Positions 8,076 to 16,719 of a stretch of DNA of 64,000 nucleotides are shown piece after piece (the stretch's first letter is position 1; each line of letters opens with the position of its first letter). The stretch comes from Streptacidiphilus fuscans (GTDB lineage: Bacteria > Actinomycetota > Actinomycetes > Streptomycetales > Streptomycetaceae). The stretch is taken from contig NZ_JADPRT010000010.1 of NCBI RefSeq assembly GCF_015690355.1, forward strand, positions 186,001-250,000, given 5' to 3'. Position numbers and translations under genes: made by a program. Below the pieces are notes generated by a model. It saw only the letters and a program-made list of their open reading frames with translations. It was not told the origin of the DNA and made no database searches.

Positions 8076-9425
8076 TCACTGACCCCGGTACATCTCCGCC
8101 ACCAGGAACGCCAGGTCCAGCGACTGGCTGCGGTTGAGGCGCGGGTCGCAGGCCGTCTCGTAGCGCTGGTGCAGGTCGTCGACGAAGACCTCGTCGCCGC
8201 CGCCGACGCACTCGGTCACGTCGTCGCCGGTCAGCTCGACGTGGATGCCGCCCGGGTGGGTGCCGAGCGCGCGGTGCACCTCGAAGAAGCCCTTGACCTC
8301 GTCGAGCACGTCGTCGAAGCGACGCGTCTTGTGGCCGGTCTCCGCCTCGAAGGTGTTGCCGTGCATCGGGTCGCAGATCCAGGCGACCTGCGCGCCGGAC
8401 GCGGTGACCTTCTCGACCAGGTTGGGCAGCAGGTCGCGGACCTTGCCCGCGCCCATCCGGGTGATGAAGGAGAGGCGGCCGGGCTCGCGGTCCGGGTCGA
8501 GCCGGTCGATCAGCGTCAGCGCGTCGTCCACCGAGGTGGTCGGGCCGAGCTTGACGCCGAGCGGGTTGCGGATCTTGGACGCGAACTCGATGTGCGCGTG
8601 GTCCAGCTGACGCGTGCGCTCGCCGATCCAGACCATGTGGCCGGAGACGTCGTACAGGTTGCCGGTACGCGAGTCGACACGGGTCAGCGCCGTCTCGTAG
8701 TCGAGCACCAGCGCCTCGTGCGAGGAGAAGAACTCGACGGTGCGGAACTCCTCGGGGTCCACGCCGCAGGCGTTCATGAAGGCGAGCGCGTTGTCGATCT
8801 CCTTGGCCAGGCGCTCGTAGCGCTGGCCCGAGGGCGAGTTGCGCACGAAGTCCTGGTTCCAGGCGTGCACCTGGCGCAGGTCGGCGTAGCCACCGGTGGT
8901 GAACGCGCGAACCAGGTTCAGCGTGGACGCGGAGGCGTGGTACATCCGCTTGAGCCGCTCCGGGTCCGGGATCCGGGACTCGGGGGTGAACTCGAAGCCG
9001 TTGACCGAGTCGCCACGGTAGACCGGCAGGGTCACCCCGTCGCGGGTCTCGGTCGACTTCGAGCGCGGCTTGGAGTACTGGCCGGCGATCCGGCCGACCT
9101 TGACCACCGGCACGGAGGCGGCGTAGGTCAGCACGACGGCCATCTGCAGCAGCGTCTTGAGCTTGTTGCGGATGTGGTCGGCGGAGACGCCGTCGAAGGC
9201 CTCGGCGCAGTCGCCGCCCTGCAGCAGGAACGCCTCGCCGCGCGCAACGGCCCCGAGCCGGGCGCGCAGCTGGTCGCACTCGCCTGCGAAGACGAGCGGC
9301 GGATACGAGGTGAGGTCCGCAAGCACGTTGCGCAGAGCCTCGGAATCCGGCCATTCAGGCTGCTGCGCCGCGGGAAGGGACAGCCAGGAGAAGTCCTGGG
9401 CGTGGGTGTCAACGTTCACGGTCAC
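8076..9425 (-). CDS. aroH: class II 3-deoxy-7-phosphoheptulonate (DAHP) synthase
   Basis: A 449-residue enzyme catalysing the first step of the shikimate pathway (PEP plus erythrose-4-phosphate to DAHP). It is the plant/mycobacterial class II type, recognised from QQPEWPDSEALRNVLADL, the FLLQGGDCAEAF metal and substrate region, VVKVGRIAGQYSKPRS, and the C-terminal GGIHVELTGDDVTECVGG with TACDPRLNRSQSLDLAF. Length is normal. The ATG at 9425 is supported by MTVNVDTHAQDFSWL, typical of streptomycete homologues. It diverges from the anthranilate synthase leader, so entry to the pathway and the tryptophan branch share one intergenic region. The symbol is a convention; aroG or aroF are also used. 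Confidence 0.93.
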   Translation of the reverse strand: MTVNVDTHAQDFSWLSLPAAQQPEWPDSEALRNVLADLTSYPPLVFAGECDQLRARLGAVARGEAFLLQGGDCAEAFDGVSADHIRNKLKTLLQMAVVLTYAASVPVVKVGRIAGQYSKPRSKSTETRDGVTLPVYRGDSVNGFEFTPESRIPDPERLKRMYHASASTLNLVRAFTTGGYADLRQVHAWNQDFVRNSPSGQRYERLAKEIDNALAFMNACGVDPEEFRTVEFFSSHEALVLDYETALTRVDSRTGNLYDVSGHMVWIGERTRQLDHAHIEFASKIRNPLGVKLGPTTSVDDALTLIDRLDPDREPGRLSFITRMGAGKVRDLLPNLVEKVTASGAQVAWICDPMHGNTFEAETGHKTRRFDDVLDEVKGFFEVHRALGTHPGGIHVELTGDDVTECVGGGDEVFVDDLHQRYETACDPRLNRSQSLDLAFLVAEMYRGQ

Positions 9426-9546
9426 GCAGCAAGGCTACGTGGTCACAGAGACGAACCGGGCGCGCTGCCCGATTACTGAGACACGCGGTGGACAACTCCC
9501 CCCGCCGTCGCCCCCGACGCGCCCGGTGTCCGCTACGCTGTGCTCC

Positions 9547-9606
9547 GTGAACACGCAGTCGCACACCTACTCCTGGTGGTGGACCGTCCCCGAGGCGGCC
9601 CACTAG
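9547..9606 (+). CDS. trpL: trp operon leader peptide (TrpL-like)
   Basis: A 19-residue leader peptide, VNTQSHTYSWWWTVPEAAH, starting with GTG and ending in TAG. Three consecutive TGG codons at 9574-9582 are the sensing element: ribosome stalling on them when charged tRNA-Trp is scarce would favour an antiterminator over the terminator hairpin that follows. The peptide precedes the fused anthranilate synthase gene by 149 bases, the arrangement described for streptomycete trpE attenuators. The reading frame extends upstream, but its position and tryptophan run support this start. Confidence 0.9.
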   Translation: MNTQSHTYSWWWTVPEAAH

Positions 9607-9628
9607 CGCGCGTACCCACGCAGACTTC

Positions 9629-9658
9629 ACGGCCGCCCCTCGGGGCGGCCGTTTCTCG
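9629..9658 (+). terminator. trp attenuator terminator hairpin
   Basis: A perfect 11-bp stem (9629-9639 with 9642-9652, ACGGCCGCCCC and its complement) separated by TC and followed by TTCTCG. It lies 22 bases after the leader-peptide stop, the position expected for an attenuator that ends transcription when tryptophan is sufficient. Confidence 0.85.
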
Positions 9659-9755
9659 TCTCACGACGACCAGCGAGCAGCCTCCCCAGGGGCGGTCCCG
9701 ATCCGACCGGAATCCCCGACCGGATCCCGACCGGACTCCGACAGGAAGGCCCCTC

Positions 9756-11759
9756 GTGACCAGCACCGACGCATCCGCCAGCGCCCTCTGCGACGCTCTC
9801 GTCCACCGGCTGGCCGCGGGCGGCGAGCCGTTCGCCCTGCTCCACCGCCGCACGCCGCGGCTCGCGCCCGACACGGTCGAGGTGCTCTTCGGCGAGGTCG
9901 GCACGTACGAGACGCTGGCCGAACTGCCGCTGCCGGAGGGCGTCCCCGCGTCCGGGCGCCCGACCCACGACCTGCTGGCGCTGGTCCCCTACCGGCAGAT
10001 CCGCGAGCGCGGCTTCGAGGTCCACGACGACGGCACCCCGCTGCGGGCCCTGCGGGTGCGCGAGTCGTACGCGCTGCCGCTGGCGCAGCTGCGCGCGGCG
10101 CTGGCGGCGCTGCCGGACCAGCGGGTCGAGCTGCGCGACGGCGGCTTCGAGGTGGACGACGCCGCCTACGCCGAGATCGTGCGCCGGGTCGTCGCCGACG
10201 AGATCGGCCGCGGCGAGGGCGCCAACTTCGTGATCCGCCGCGACTTCACCGGCACGCTCGACGGCTTCTCCCCCGCGCTGGCGCTGACGCTGTTCCGGCG
10301 GCTGCTGGAGCAGGAGCGCGGCGCGTACTGGACCTTCCTGGTGCACACGGGCGATCCTCTCGCCGGAGGCGAGGCCCCGGGCGTCTGCTTGGTCGGCGCC
10401 AGCCCCGAGGTCCATGTACGGCAGAACGCCGGGACGGTGGTGATGAACCCGATCTCCGGCACCTACCGCTACCCGGCCGAGGGCCCGTCCCTCGACTCGC
10501 TGCTGGCGTTCCTGCACGACCCCAAGGAGCTGGAGGAGCTCACCATGGTCGTGGACGAGGAACTGAAGATGATGTGCACCGTCGGCGACCTGGGCGGCCA
10601 GGTGCTGGGGCCGCGCCTGAAGGAGATGTCCCGCCTCGCCCACACCGAGTACGAGCTGCGCGGACGCACCACGCTCGACGTGCGCGAGGTGCTGCGCGAG
10701 ACCATGTTCGCGGCCACCGTGACCGGCAGCCCGGTGGAGAACGCGACCCGGGTGATCACCCGTCACGAGCCCACCGGGCGCGGCTACTACGCCGGTGCGC
10801 TGGCGCTGATTGGCCGGACCGCGCTCGGCGGCCAGACGCTGGACTCGCCGATCCTGATCCGCACCGCGGACATCGACCCGGCCACCGGCCGACTCGCCGT
10901 CGGGGTCGGCGCGACCCTGGTCCGGCGCTCGGACCCGGAGTCGGAGGTCGCCGAGACGCACGCCAAGGCGGCGGGCGTGCTGGCCGCGATCGGCGCGCTG
11001 CCGCCGCGTCCGCGTCGGACGGGGGCGTCGGCGGCGTCCGTAGCCGCGCCGGTGCTGGCGGAGAACCACCGGGTCCAGCGGGCGCTGAACGCGCGGCGGA
11101 CCAACCTCTCGCCGTTCTGGCTGACCATGCAGACGCCCGCGGCCCAGGCACCGGCGGAAAGCCACGCCCTGGTGATCGACTGCGAGGACACCTTCACCTC
11201 GATGCTGGCCCACCTGCTGCGCTCGCTCGGCCACCGGGTCACCGTGCGCCGCTGGGACGTCCCGGGCCTTGTCGAGGCGGTGGCCGCGCACGACGGACCC
11301 CTCGTCCTCGGTCCCGGCCCCGGTGACCCGGCCGCCGACGACCCGAAGATGGACGCCATGCGCGCGCTGGTCGCTCAGCTGGCCGCCACGGGACGGCCGC
11401 AGGGCTTCCTCGCAGTCTGCCTCAGCCACCAACTCCTGTGCGCGGCACTGGGCCTGGAACTGCACCGGAAGGCGACCCCGTACCAGGGCGCGCAGGAGCG
11501 GATCGAGCTGTTCGGCCGGGAGCAGACGGTCGGCTTCTACAACACGTTCACCGCGCGCTGCGACGACGCCACGGCGGAGGCGCTGGCCGCACGCGGCATC
11601 GAGGTGAGCCGCGACCCGCTGACCGGCGACGTCCACGCCCTGCGCGGCCCCGGCTTCGCGGGCCTCCAGTTCCACCCGGAGTCGGTGCTGACGCTGGACG
11701 GCGTCGGGATCGTCCGCGAGCTGACCGAGGGGCTGACCGTCGGAGCCCTCCAGGCCTGA
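9756..11759 (+). CDS. trpE: fused anthranilate synthase (TrpE-TrpG, PhzE-like architecture)
   Basis: A 667-residue single-chain anthranilate synthase converting chorismate and glutamine to anthranilate. The N-terminal chorismate-utilising domain (about 1-440) contains FTGTLDGFSPALALTLFRRL, NPISGTYRYPAEGP, VVDEELKMMCTVGDLGG and ATVTGSPVENATRVI. The C-terminal class I glutamine amidotransferase domain (about 465-665) has LGPGPGDPA, the nucleophile motif FLAVCLSHQLL and the His/Glu motif LQFHPESVL. The start is the GTG at 9756, with an AGGAAGG ribosome site at 9742-9748. Transcription is attenuated by the WWW leader. PhzE (phenazine branch) has the same fusion, but the trp leader and housekeeping neighbours favour tryptophan synthesis. 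Confidence 0.92.
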   Translation: MTSTDASASALCDALVHRLAAGGEPFALLHRRTPRLAPDTVEVLFGEVGTYETLAELPLPEGVPASGRPTHDLLALVPYRQIRERGFEVHDDGTPLRALRVRESYALPLAQLRAALAALPDQRVELRDGGFEVDDAAYAEIVRRVVADEIGRGEGANFVIRRDFTGTLDGFSPALALTLFRRLLEQERGAYWTFLVHTGDPLAGGEAPGVCLVGASPEVHVRQNAGTVVMNPISGTYRYPAEGPSLDSLLAFLHDPKELEELTMVVDEELKMMCTVGDLGGQVLGPRLKEMSRLAHTEYELRGRTTLDVREVLRETMFAATVTGSPVENATRVITRHEPTGRGYYAGALALIGRTALGGQTLDSPILIRTADIDPATGRLAVGVGATLVRRSDPESEVAETHAKAAGVLAAIGALPPRPRRTGASAASVAAPVLAENHRVQRALNARRTNLSPFWLTMQTPAAQAPAESHALVIDCEDTFTSMLAHLLRSLGHRVTVRRWDVPGLVEAVAAHDGPLVLGPGPGDPAADDPKMDAMRALVAQLAATGRPQGFLAVCLSHQLLCAALGLELHRKATPYQGAQERIELFGREQTVGFYNTFTARCDDATAEALAARGIEVSRDPLTGDVHALRGPGFAGLQFHPESVLTLDGVGIVRELTEGLTVGALQA

Positions 11760-11798
11760 ACCGCCGCCGGGCCTGAACCGCCTGCGGGACCGGACCCG

Positions 11799-12305
11799 TC
11801 AGCGGCAGGGCCGCGGCGGGTTCGGGTCGAGCTCGCGCATCCGGTCGGCCAGGGCGGCGAACGCGTCCGGGCCCATCGGCGCGACGACGCGTTCGCGCAG
11901 CGCCGCCGCCAGGGCGAGGGCGGCGGCCATGGCCACCTCCTGGCCCTTCTCGGTGAGCGCGGCGAGCACCACACGCCGGTCCGTGGGCGACGGCTGACGG
12001 GTGATCAGACCCGCCTCACTGAGCCGGTCGGCGACCTTGGTGGTGCCGGCGGTGGTGAAGTTCAGCGTCGCGGCGAGCTGGTTCATCGGGGCGGACTGCT
12101 CGGTCGTCGAGGTCAGCAGGTACCAGAGCACCTGGAACTCCGAGGGCGCTATCCCCGCCTGGCGGTCGACGTCCGCGAGCAGCTCGTCGGTGAGGCGCCG
12201 GAAGCCGGACTGGAGGGTGTTCCACTGATCCAGCAGCCGGAGGTCCGCCTCACCCGGGCAGCCGGAGCCGTGGTCCGGAACCTGCCGCTCCACCATCGCC
12301 CGCAT
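11799..12305 (-). CDS. MarR family transcriptional regulator
   Basis: A 168-residue winged-helix dimer-type regulator. The DNA-binding core reads PSEFQVLWYLLTSTTEQSAP, MNQLAATLNFTTAGTTKVADRLSEAG, then the wing LITRQPSPTDRRVVLAALTEKGQ with the DxR motif of MarR proteins. The N-terminal 25 residues precede the first dimerisation helix. It diverges from a YceI-family gene across a 133-base gap rich in inverted repeats built on CCAG/CTGG and TAGCTA, so autoregulation and control of the YceI gene are likely. The ligand is unknown; such pairs often respond to organic oxidants or phenolics, which is inference here. Confidence 0.9.
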   Translation of the reverse strand: MRAMVERQVPDHGSGCPGEADLRLLDQWNTLQSGFRRLTDELLADVDRQAGIAPSEFQVLWYLLTSTTEQSAPMNQLAATLNFTTAGTTKVADRLSEAGLITRQPSPTDRRVVLAALTEKGQEVAMAAALALAAALRERVVAPMGPDAFAALADRMRELDPNPPRPCR

Positions 12306-12361
12306 CCTCCCTCGTCAGCGACCTGCTCTTGCACAGATTAGCAACGCTGGCTATCGTGCAA

Positions 12362-12422
12362 CCAGTTATTGGCTAACTGGCTACTGAATATCCAGCTATC
12401 AAGCACCAGGCTAGCTATCTGG
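12362..12422. promoter_or_regulatory. inverted-repeat operator region between marR-like and yceI-like genes
   Basis: A perfect 7-bp inverted repeat with a 5-base spacer (CCAGTTATTGGCTAACTGG, 12362-12380) is followed by a related imperfect one at 12406-12422 (CCAGGCTAGCTATCTGG). Both share CCAG/CTGG ends and lie between the divergent start codons. The local base composition is AT-rich compared with the surroundings. These are the best candidates for MarR binding sites. Confidence 0.6.
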
Positions 12423-12438
12423 CGAAAGGACTGCCCCC

Positions 12439-12993
12439 ATGCCCGCCACCACCCCCACCGCAGCCACGGATGCCGCAGCCGCTCTGAAGGCGCTGCCCAC
12501 CGGCACGTACCGACTGGAGACCGGCGCCTCCGAGATCCGGTTCCGCCACAAGACGATGTGGGGCCTGGTCACCGTCAAGGGCCGGTTCACCGGCTTCTCC
12601 GGCGCGGGTGAGATCCCCGCCGACGGCAGCGCCGCCTCGGGCTCGCTGACCATCGACGCCGCCTCACTGGACACCAAGAACGCCAAGCGCGACGAGCACC
12701 TGCGCCACGCCGACTTCTTCGAGGTCGAGCGCCACCCGGAGCTGGTCTTCCGGGCCACCGAGGCGCGCCCGCAGGCGGACGGCACGGTCGCGGTGACCGG
12801 CACCCTCACCGTCCACGGGGTCACCGAGCCGCTGGCGCTGACCGCCTCCGTCACCGGCCACAGCCCCGACTCGGTCACGCTGACCGCCCACGTCGAGATC
12901 GACCGCGACCGGTTCGGCCTGGGCTGGAACAAGGGCAACATGATCAAGGGCCTGACGTCGGTCGACGTCACCCTCACCTACAAGCAGGCCTGA
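12439..12993 (+). CDS. YceI family protein
   Basis: A 184-residue protein with the YceI lipocalin-like beta barrel, which binds polyisoprenoid-type lipids. Typical blocks are GTYRLETGASEIRFRHKTMWG, VKGRFTGFSGAGEI, SLDTKNAKRDEHLRHADFFEVERHPELVF, and the closing VTGTLTVHGVTEPLALTA. There is no signal peptide, so it is the cytoplasmic form common in streptomycetes rather than the periplasmic E. coli type. The start ATG at 12439 has CGAAAGGAC upstream. It is divergent from a MarR regulator and probably its target. The physiological ligand is unknown. Confidence 0.88.
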   Translation: MPATTPTAATDAAAALKALPTGTYRLETGASEIRFRHKTMWGLVTVKGRFTGFSGAGEIPADGSAASGSLTIDAASLDTKNAKRDEHLRHADFFEVERHPELVFRATEARPQADGTVAVTGTLTVHGVTEPLALTASVTGHSPDSVTLTAHVEIDRDRFGLGWNKGNMIKGLTSVDVTLTYKQA

Positions 12994-13032
12994 GCGCCGA
13001 AGCACCTCTGAAGGCCTCCCCCGCAAGGGAGT

Positions 13033-13701
13033 TCACGCCTCCTCGTCGAGCCCCGCCTCGATCGCGTAGCGGACCAGCTCGACCCGGTTGTGCAACTGGA
13101 GCTTGCCCAGGGTGTTCTGGACGTGGTTCTGGACCGTGCGCGGCGAGAGCACCAGCCGGTCGGCGATCTGCTTGTACGGCAGGCCCTTGGCCACCAGCCG
13201 CAGCACCTCCGTCTCCCGCTCCGTCAGCTTGGGGACGGCCGGGGCGGGCTTGCCGGCGGGCACGGGCTCGGCGGCGAGGCGGCGGAACTCGCCCAGCACC
13301 AGCCCGGCCAGGCCGGGCGTGAAGACCGCGTCGCCCTGGGCGGTGCGGCGGACCGCCTCCAGCAGGTCCTCGCGGCTGGCCGACTTGACCAGGTAGCCGG
13401 TCGCGCCCGACTTGACCGCCTCCAGCACGTCGCCGTGCTCACCGCTGGCGGAGAGCACCAGGACGCGGGGCGCCTTCTCGGACGCCATCAGCTGGCGGCA
13501 GACCTCGACGCCGGGGCGGTCCGGCAGGTTGAGGTCGAGCACCACCACGGCGGGCTGGACCGCCCGGCCGCGCTGGACCGCCTCGCGGGCGTCGCCCGCG
13601 GTGGCCACCACGTCGAAGCCCGCGTCCGCGAGGTCGCGCGCGACGGCCTCACGCCACATCGGGTGGTCGTCGACCACCATCACCCGGATCGCCTCGGTCA
13701 C
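13033..13701 (-). CDS. NarL/LuxR-type response regulator (MacR-like)
   Basis: A 222-residue two-component regulator. The receiver domain has the acidic pair (VMVVDDHPMW), the phosphoacceptor aspartate in VVVLDLNLPD, the switch serine in VLVLSASGEH and the lysine in YLVKSASRED. The C-terminal LuxR helix-turn-helix reads LTERETEVLRLVAKGL, then IADRLVLSPRTVQNHVQNTL. Its start overlaps the upstream histidine kinase stop by 4 bases (13698-13701), so the pair is co-translated. The kinase belongs to the MacS class, so the cognate name MacR is plausible. In S. coelicolor MacRS is linked to antibiotic production and morphology; that is knowledge of the family. Confidence 0.9.
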   Translation of the reverse strand: MTEAIRVMVVDDHPMWREAVARDLADAGFDVVATAGDAREAVQRGRAVQPAVVVLDLNLPDRPGVEVCRQLMASEKAPRVLVLSASGEHGDVLEAVKSGATGYLVKSASREDLLEAVRRTAQGDAVFTPGLAGLVLGEFRRLAAEPVPAGKPAPAVPKLTERETEVLRLVAKGLPYKQIADRLVLSPRTVQNHVQNTLGKLQLHNRVELVRYAIEAGLDEEA

Positions 13702-15047
13702 CGCTTCGACTCCTGCCTGCTTCCGCTCCGCTGCCCCGGGGCCGGTTTGGGCACCCGCAGCTCGACCTCCGTGCCCTGACCGGGGACCGAGACGATCTCG
13801 GCCGTGCCGCCCAGGTCGCGCAACCGGCCGCGGATCGACTGGGAGACCCCGAGCCGTCCCTCGCGTTCGGCCTCGCCCAGCCGCGCCGGTTCAAAACCCG
13901 GCCCCTCGTCCCGGACGCTGACCACGACGGCGTCCGGCTCGTCCTCGACCAGGATCCAGGCGCGCGCCTGCTCGCCCACATGCCGGGTGACGTTGTCGAG
14001 CGCCGCGCCGACGGCAGCCGCCAGCTCACCGGCCGCGTGCGCGGCCAGCAGCACCGGCGTTCCGGGCTGGGCCACGGTCACCCGGGGGCTGGTCAGCGGG
14101 GCCAGCAGCACGCGCAGGTCCTGCGGCACGTCCCCGCCCGGAGCCGGGGTCCGACGGTCCTGGAGCGGCACCGAGGCGCTCAGCGGACCGGACGACGCGG
14201 CCGTCGCGGCGGCAGAGGCGGAGGGCGAGGCGGTGATGGCCGGGGTGGGGTTGTTGAGCCCCTGCGCGATCAGCAGCCGCAGCGCGCTCTCCTGCTCGCC
14301 GGCCAGCGCGGCGATCTCGCCCGCCTCGCCGCCGATCTCCGCGCCGCGCCGTTTGACCAGTGCCAACACCTGGAGCACGCCGTCGTGGATGTCCCTGGCC
14401 AGCCGCTCGCGCTCGCGCGTCGCCGCCTGGATCTGCAGGGCGCGGGCCAGCGTCTCCTCGCTCTTGCGGGCCACCTCGACCACGAAGCCGATGGCCACGC
14501 AGGAGAGCATCAGCAGCACGATGTTGTGGACGTTGGAGGACGTCGGGCCGTTGGCCTCGATGATGTTGGCGACGCCGACCACCAGACCCGCCACGGCCGC
14601 GGGGAACCAGCCGCCGTAGACGGCGAAGCCCAGCACCATCCCGGCGGCGCGGATGGTCGGCAGCGTCACGTCGCCGCCGACGACCCAGCTCCAGCCGTCG
14701 AAGACGCGGGTCAGCAGGATTCCGGTCACCACCAGCACGCAGTCCGTCAGCAGCCAGGGCCAGCCGCAGCGCTGCTTGGTGGAGAAGACCTTGACGGTGC
14801 CGAAGGTCCACACCGTCAGCACCAGGAGGTAGAGCCACGCGCCGACCTGGTCGGTGTAGTGCTGCTCGTGCTCGGCGTAGCGGCCTATGGCGTAGAGGAG
14901 GGTGAGGATCCGGAACGCGCCGATGGCGGTCCAGAGCGGTTGCTCCACGGAGAAGGACCCGCCGGTCGCCCCGGTCGAGCCACTCGCGCCGGTCGTGCCT
15001 ACCACTGCGTCCTGTCGGCCGGAGCCGGGACGTATGCCCCCGAGCAC
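13698..15047 (-). CDS. MacS-type sensor histidine kinase
   Basis: A 449-residue membrane kinase. About six hydrophobic segments occupy residues 35-200 (for example TLLYAIGRYAEHEQ, WPWLLTDCVLVVTGILL, NIVLLMLSCVAIGFVVEVA). The phosphoacceptor is in the HisKA_3-type box RERLARDIHDGVLQVLALVK. The ATPase domain has a weak N box (AALDNVTRH) and a clear G box (VRDEGPGFEPARL). A poorly conserved linker rich in Ala, Ser and Pro separates the two. The architecture (integral-membrane sensor plus HisKA_3) matches the MacS/DUF5931 family and it partners the overlapping response regulator. The signal is unknown; sensing within the membrane is likely. Confidence 0.88.
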   Translation of the reverse strand: MLGGIRPGSGRQDAVVGTTGASGSTGATGGSFSVEQPLWTAIGAFRILTLLYAIGRYAEHEQHYTDQVGAWLYLLVLTVWTFGTVKVFSTKQRCGWPWLLTDCVLVVTGILLTRVFDGWSWVVGGDVTLPTIRAAGMVLGFAVYGGWFPAAVAGLVVGVANIIEANGPTSSNVHNIVLLMLSCVAIGFVVEVARKSEETLARALQIQAATRERERLARDIHDGVLQVLALVKRRGAEIGGEAGEIAALAGEQESALRLLIAQGLNNPTPAITASPSASAAATAASSGPLSASVPLQDRRTPAPGGDVPQDLRVLLAPLTSPRVTVAQPGTPVLLAAHAAGELAAAVGAALDNVTRHVGEQARAWILVEDEPDAVVVSVRDEGPGFEPARLGEAEREGRLGVSQSIRGRLRDLGGTAEIVSVPGQGTEVELRVPKPAPGQRSGSRQESKR

Positions 15048-15059
15048 GCCTGTCTCCCC

Positions 15060-15788
15060 CTACGACTCTTCTGCTTTACCTTGCTTGGCCTGCTTCTTCG
15101 CGTCCTGGAGCTGACGCTTGGCGGCGGTGGCGTAGATGTCCACGTACTCCTGGCCGGACAGCCGCATGATCTCGTACATCACCTCGTCGGTGACCGAGCG
15201 CAGAATGAACCGGTCGTTCTCCATGCCGTGGTAGCGGGAGAAGTCCATCGGGCGGCCGATCCGGATGCCCGGACGGACCCCCAGCTTGGGCAGCACCTGG
15301 CCGGGCGGCTGCAGCTTCTCGGTGTCGATCATCGCGACCGGGATCACCGGCGCGCCGGTCGCCAGCGCGATCCGGGCCAGGCCGCCGACCTTGCCGCGGT
15401 AGAGGCGGCCGTCCGGGGAGCGGGTGCCCTCCGGGTAGACGCCGAAGAGCTCACCGCGCTTGATGACCTCGATCCCGCTGCTGATCGCGGCCTCGCCCGC
15501 GCCGCGCACGCCGGAGCGGTCGACCGGCAGCTGTCCGACGCCCTTGAAGAAGGCCGCCGTCAACTTGCCCTTGAGCCCCGTCCCGGTGAAGTACTCGGAC
15601 TTGGCGATGAAGGTCACCCGGCGTCGCGGGATCATCGCGGGCAGGAAGAAGGAGTCGGAGAACGAGAGGTGGTTGCTGGCCAGAATGGCCGGGCCCTCCT
15701 CGGGGATGTTCTCCATCCCCTCGACCCACGGACGGAAGAAGATCTTCAGCATCGGGGCGACGATCATCTTCATGAACCGGTAGAACAA
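15060..15788 (-). CDS. 1-acyl-glycerol-3-phosphate acyltransferase-like protein (PlsC family)
   Basis: A 242-residue membrane-associated acyltransferase. The catalytic HX4D motif is in ASNHLSFSDSFF, and the acceptor-binding block is GVYPEGTRSPDGRLYRGKVG, both diagnostic of the PlsC/LPLAT superfamily. It probably transfers an acyl chain to lysophosphatidic acid in phospholipid synthesis, although actinobacteria have several paralogues acting on other glycerolipids. The C-terminal tail is basic (ATAAKRQLQDAKKQAKQGK), which could bind the membrane surface. It lies 12 bases upstream of the histidine kinase gene on the same strand, so may share its transcript. Confidence 0.88.
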   Translation of the reverse strand: MFYRFMKMIVAPMLKIFFRPWVEGMENIPEEGPAILASNHLSFSDSFFLPAMIPRRRVTFIAKSEYFTGTGLKGKLTAAFFKGVGQLPVDRSGVRGAGEAAISSGIEVIKRGELFGVYPEGTRSPDGRLYRGKVGGLARIALATGAPVIPVAMIDTEKLQPPGQVLPKLGVRPGIRIGRPMDFSRYHGMENDRFILRSVTDEVMYEIMRLSGQEYVDIYATAAKRQLQDAKKQAKQGKAEES

Positions 15789-15951
15789 CCCAGGACCTCC
15801 ATACTCACCTGACCACCGAGAACCTTAGTCGCGTTTGCGGAAAAGTCCCCCCTCGGCGGACGCCACGGGAACACAGGCGCTGTACGGGTGCGTTGCGGAC
15901 ATGGGACGATGACTGCTACTGCCGCGTAGGCCGTTTTCGGAAGGACCACAG

Positions 15952-16713
15952 ATGCCGCTGCTGCCCGGCGCCGAGCCGTACCGCCACCGCGGCGGCCCGG
16001 TGGGAGTTCTGGTGTGCCATGGCTTCACCGGCTCGCCCTTCTCGATGCGCCCCTGGGCCGAGCGCGCCGCCGCCGAGGGCTACAGCGTCTCGCTTCCCCT
16101 GCTCCCCGGCCACGGCACCCACTGGCGGGACCTCAACACCACCCGCTGGCAGGACTGGTACGCGACGGTCGAGCGCGGCTACCTGGAGCTCGCCGAGGAG
16201 TGCGAGCAGGTCTTCGTCTTCGGCCTCTCCATGGGCGGGCTGCTCGCGCTGCACCTCGCCGCCCAGCAGGGCGCGGGCGTCAGCGGGCTCGTGCTGGTCA
16301 ACCCGCTGGTCCGGATGCCCGGACAGTCGCACGTGGCACTGCCGGTGGTGCGCCACCTGGTGCCGAGCCTGCCCGGGATCAGCAACGACGTCGCCAAGCC
16401 CGGTGTGGAGGAGGGCGGTTACACCCGCACCCCGCTGCACGCCGCGTGGTCGATGAAGCAGCTGACGAAGATCGTCCAGGCCGAGCTGCCGACGGTCACC
16501 CAGCCGCTGCTGCTCTTCCGCAGCCCGCAGGACAACGTGGTGCCGCCGCCCAGCGGCAAGCTGCTGATGGACCGGGTGGGCAGCACGGACCTCACGGAGC
16601 GGCTGCTGGAGCGCAGCTACCACGTCGCCACGCTGGACTACGACGCCGAGACGATCTTCGACGGCAGCGTCGACTTCGTCCGCCGGCTCACCGTCCCCGT
16701 CACGAAGGGCTGA
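15952..16713 (+). CDS. alpha/beta hydrolase (carboxylesterase / monoacylglycerol lipase-like)
   Basis: A 253-residue serine hydrolase. The oxyanion region is VLVCHGFTGSPFSMRPWAER, the nucleophile elbow is VFGLSMGGLLAL (G-x-S-x-G), the acidic residue is in RSPQDNVVPP and the catalytic histidine in ERSYHVATLDYD. The layout resembles Est30-type thermostable carboxylesterases, which act on short to medium acyl esters. No signal peptide is seen. The ATG at 15952 has a good GGAAGGAC ribosome site. A hypothetical membrane protein gene follows after 6 bases, so the two form an operon. The natural substrate is unknown. Confidence 0.88.
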   Translation: MPLLPGAEPYRHRGGPVGVLVCHGFTGSPFSMRPWAERAAAEGYSVSLPLLPGHGTHWRDLNTTRWQDWYATVERGYLELAEECEQVFVFGLSMGGLLALHLAAQQGAGVSGLVLVNPLVRMPGQSHVALPVVRHLVPSLPGISNDVAKPGVEEGGYTRTPLHAAWSMKQLTKIVQAELPTVTQPLLLFRSPQDNVVPPPSGKLLMDRVGSTDLTERLLERSYHVATLDYDAETIFDGSVDFVRRLTVPVTKG

Positions 16714-16719
16714 GGCGCG

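Noticed and set aside
13980..15812. 610-residue plus-strand frame opposite the MacS-like kinase and PlsC-like gene
   Set aside because: It spans two well-defined minus-strand genes and shows no domain.
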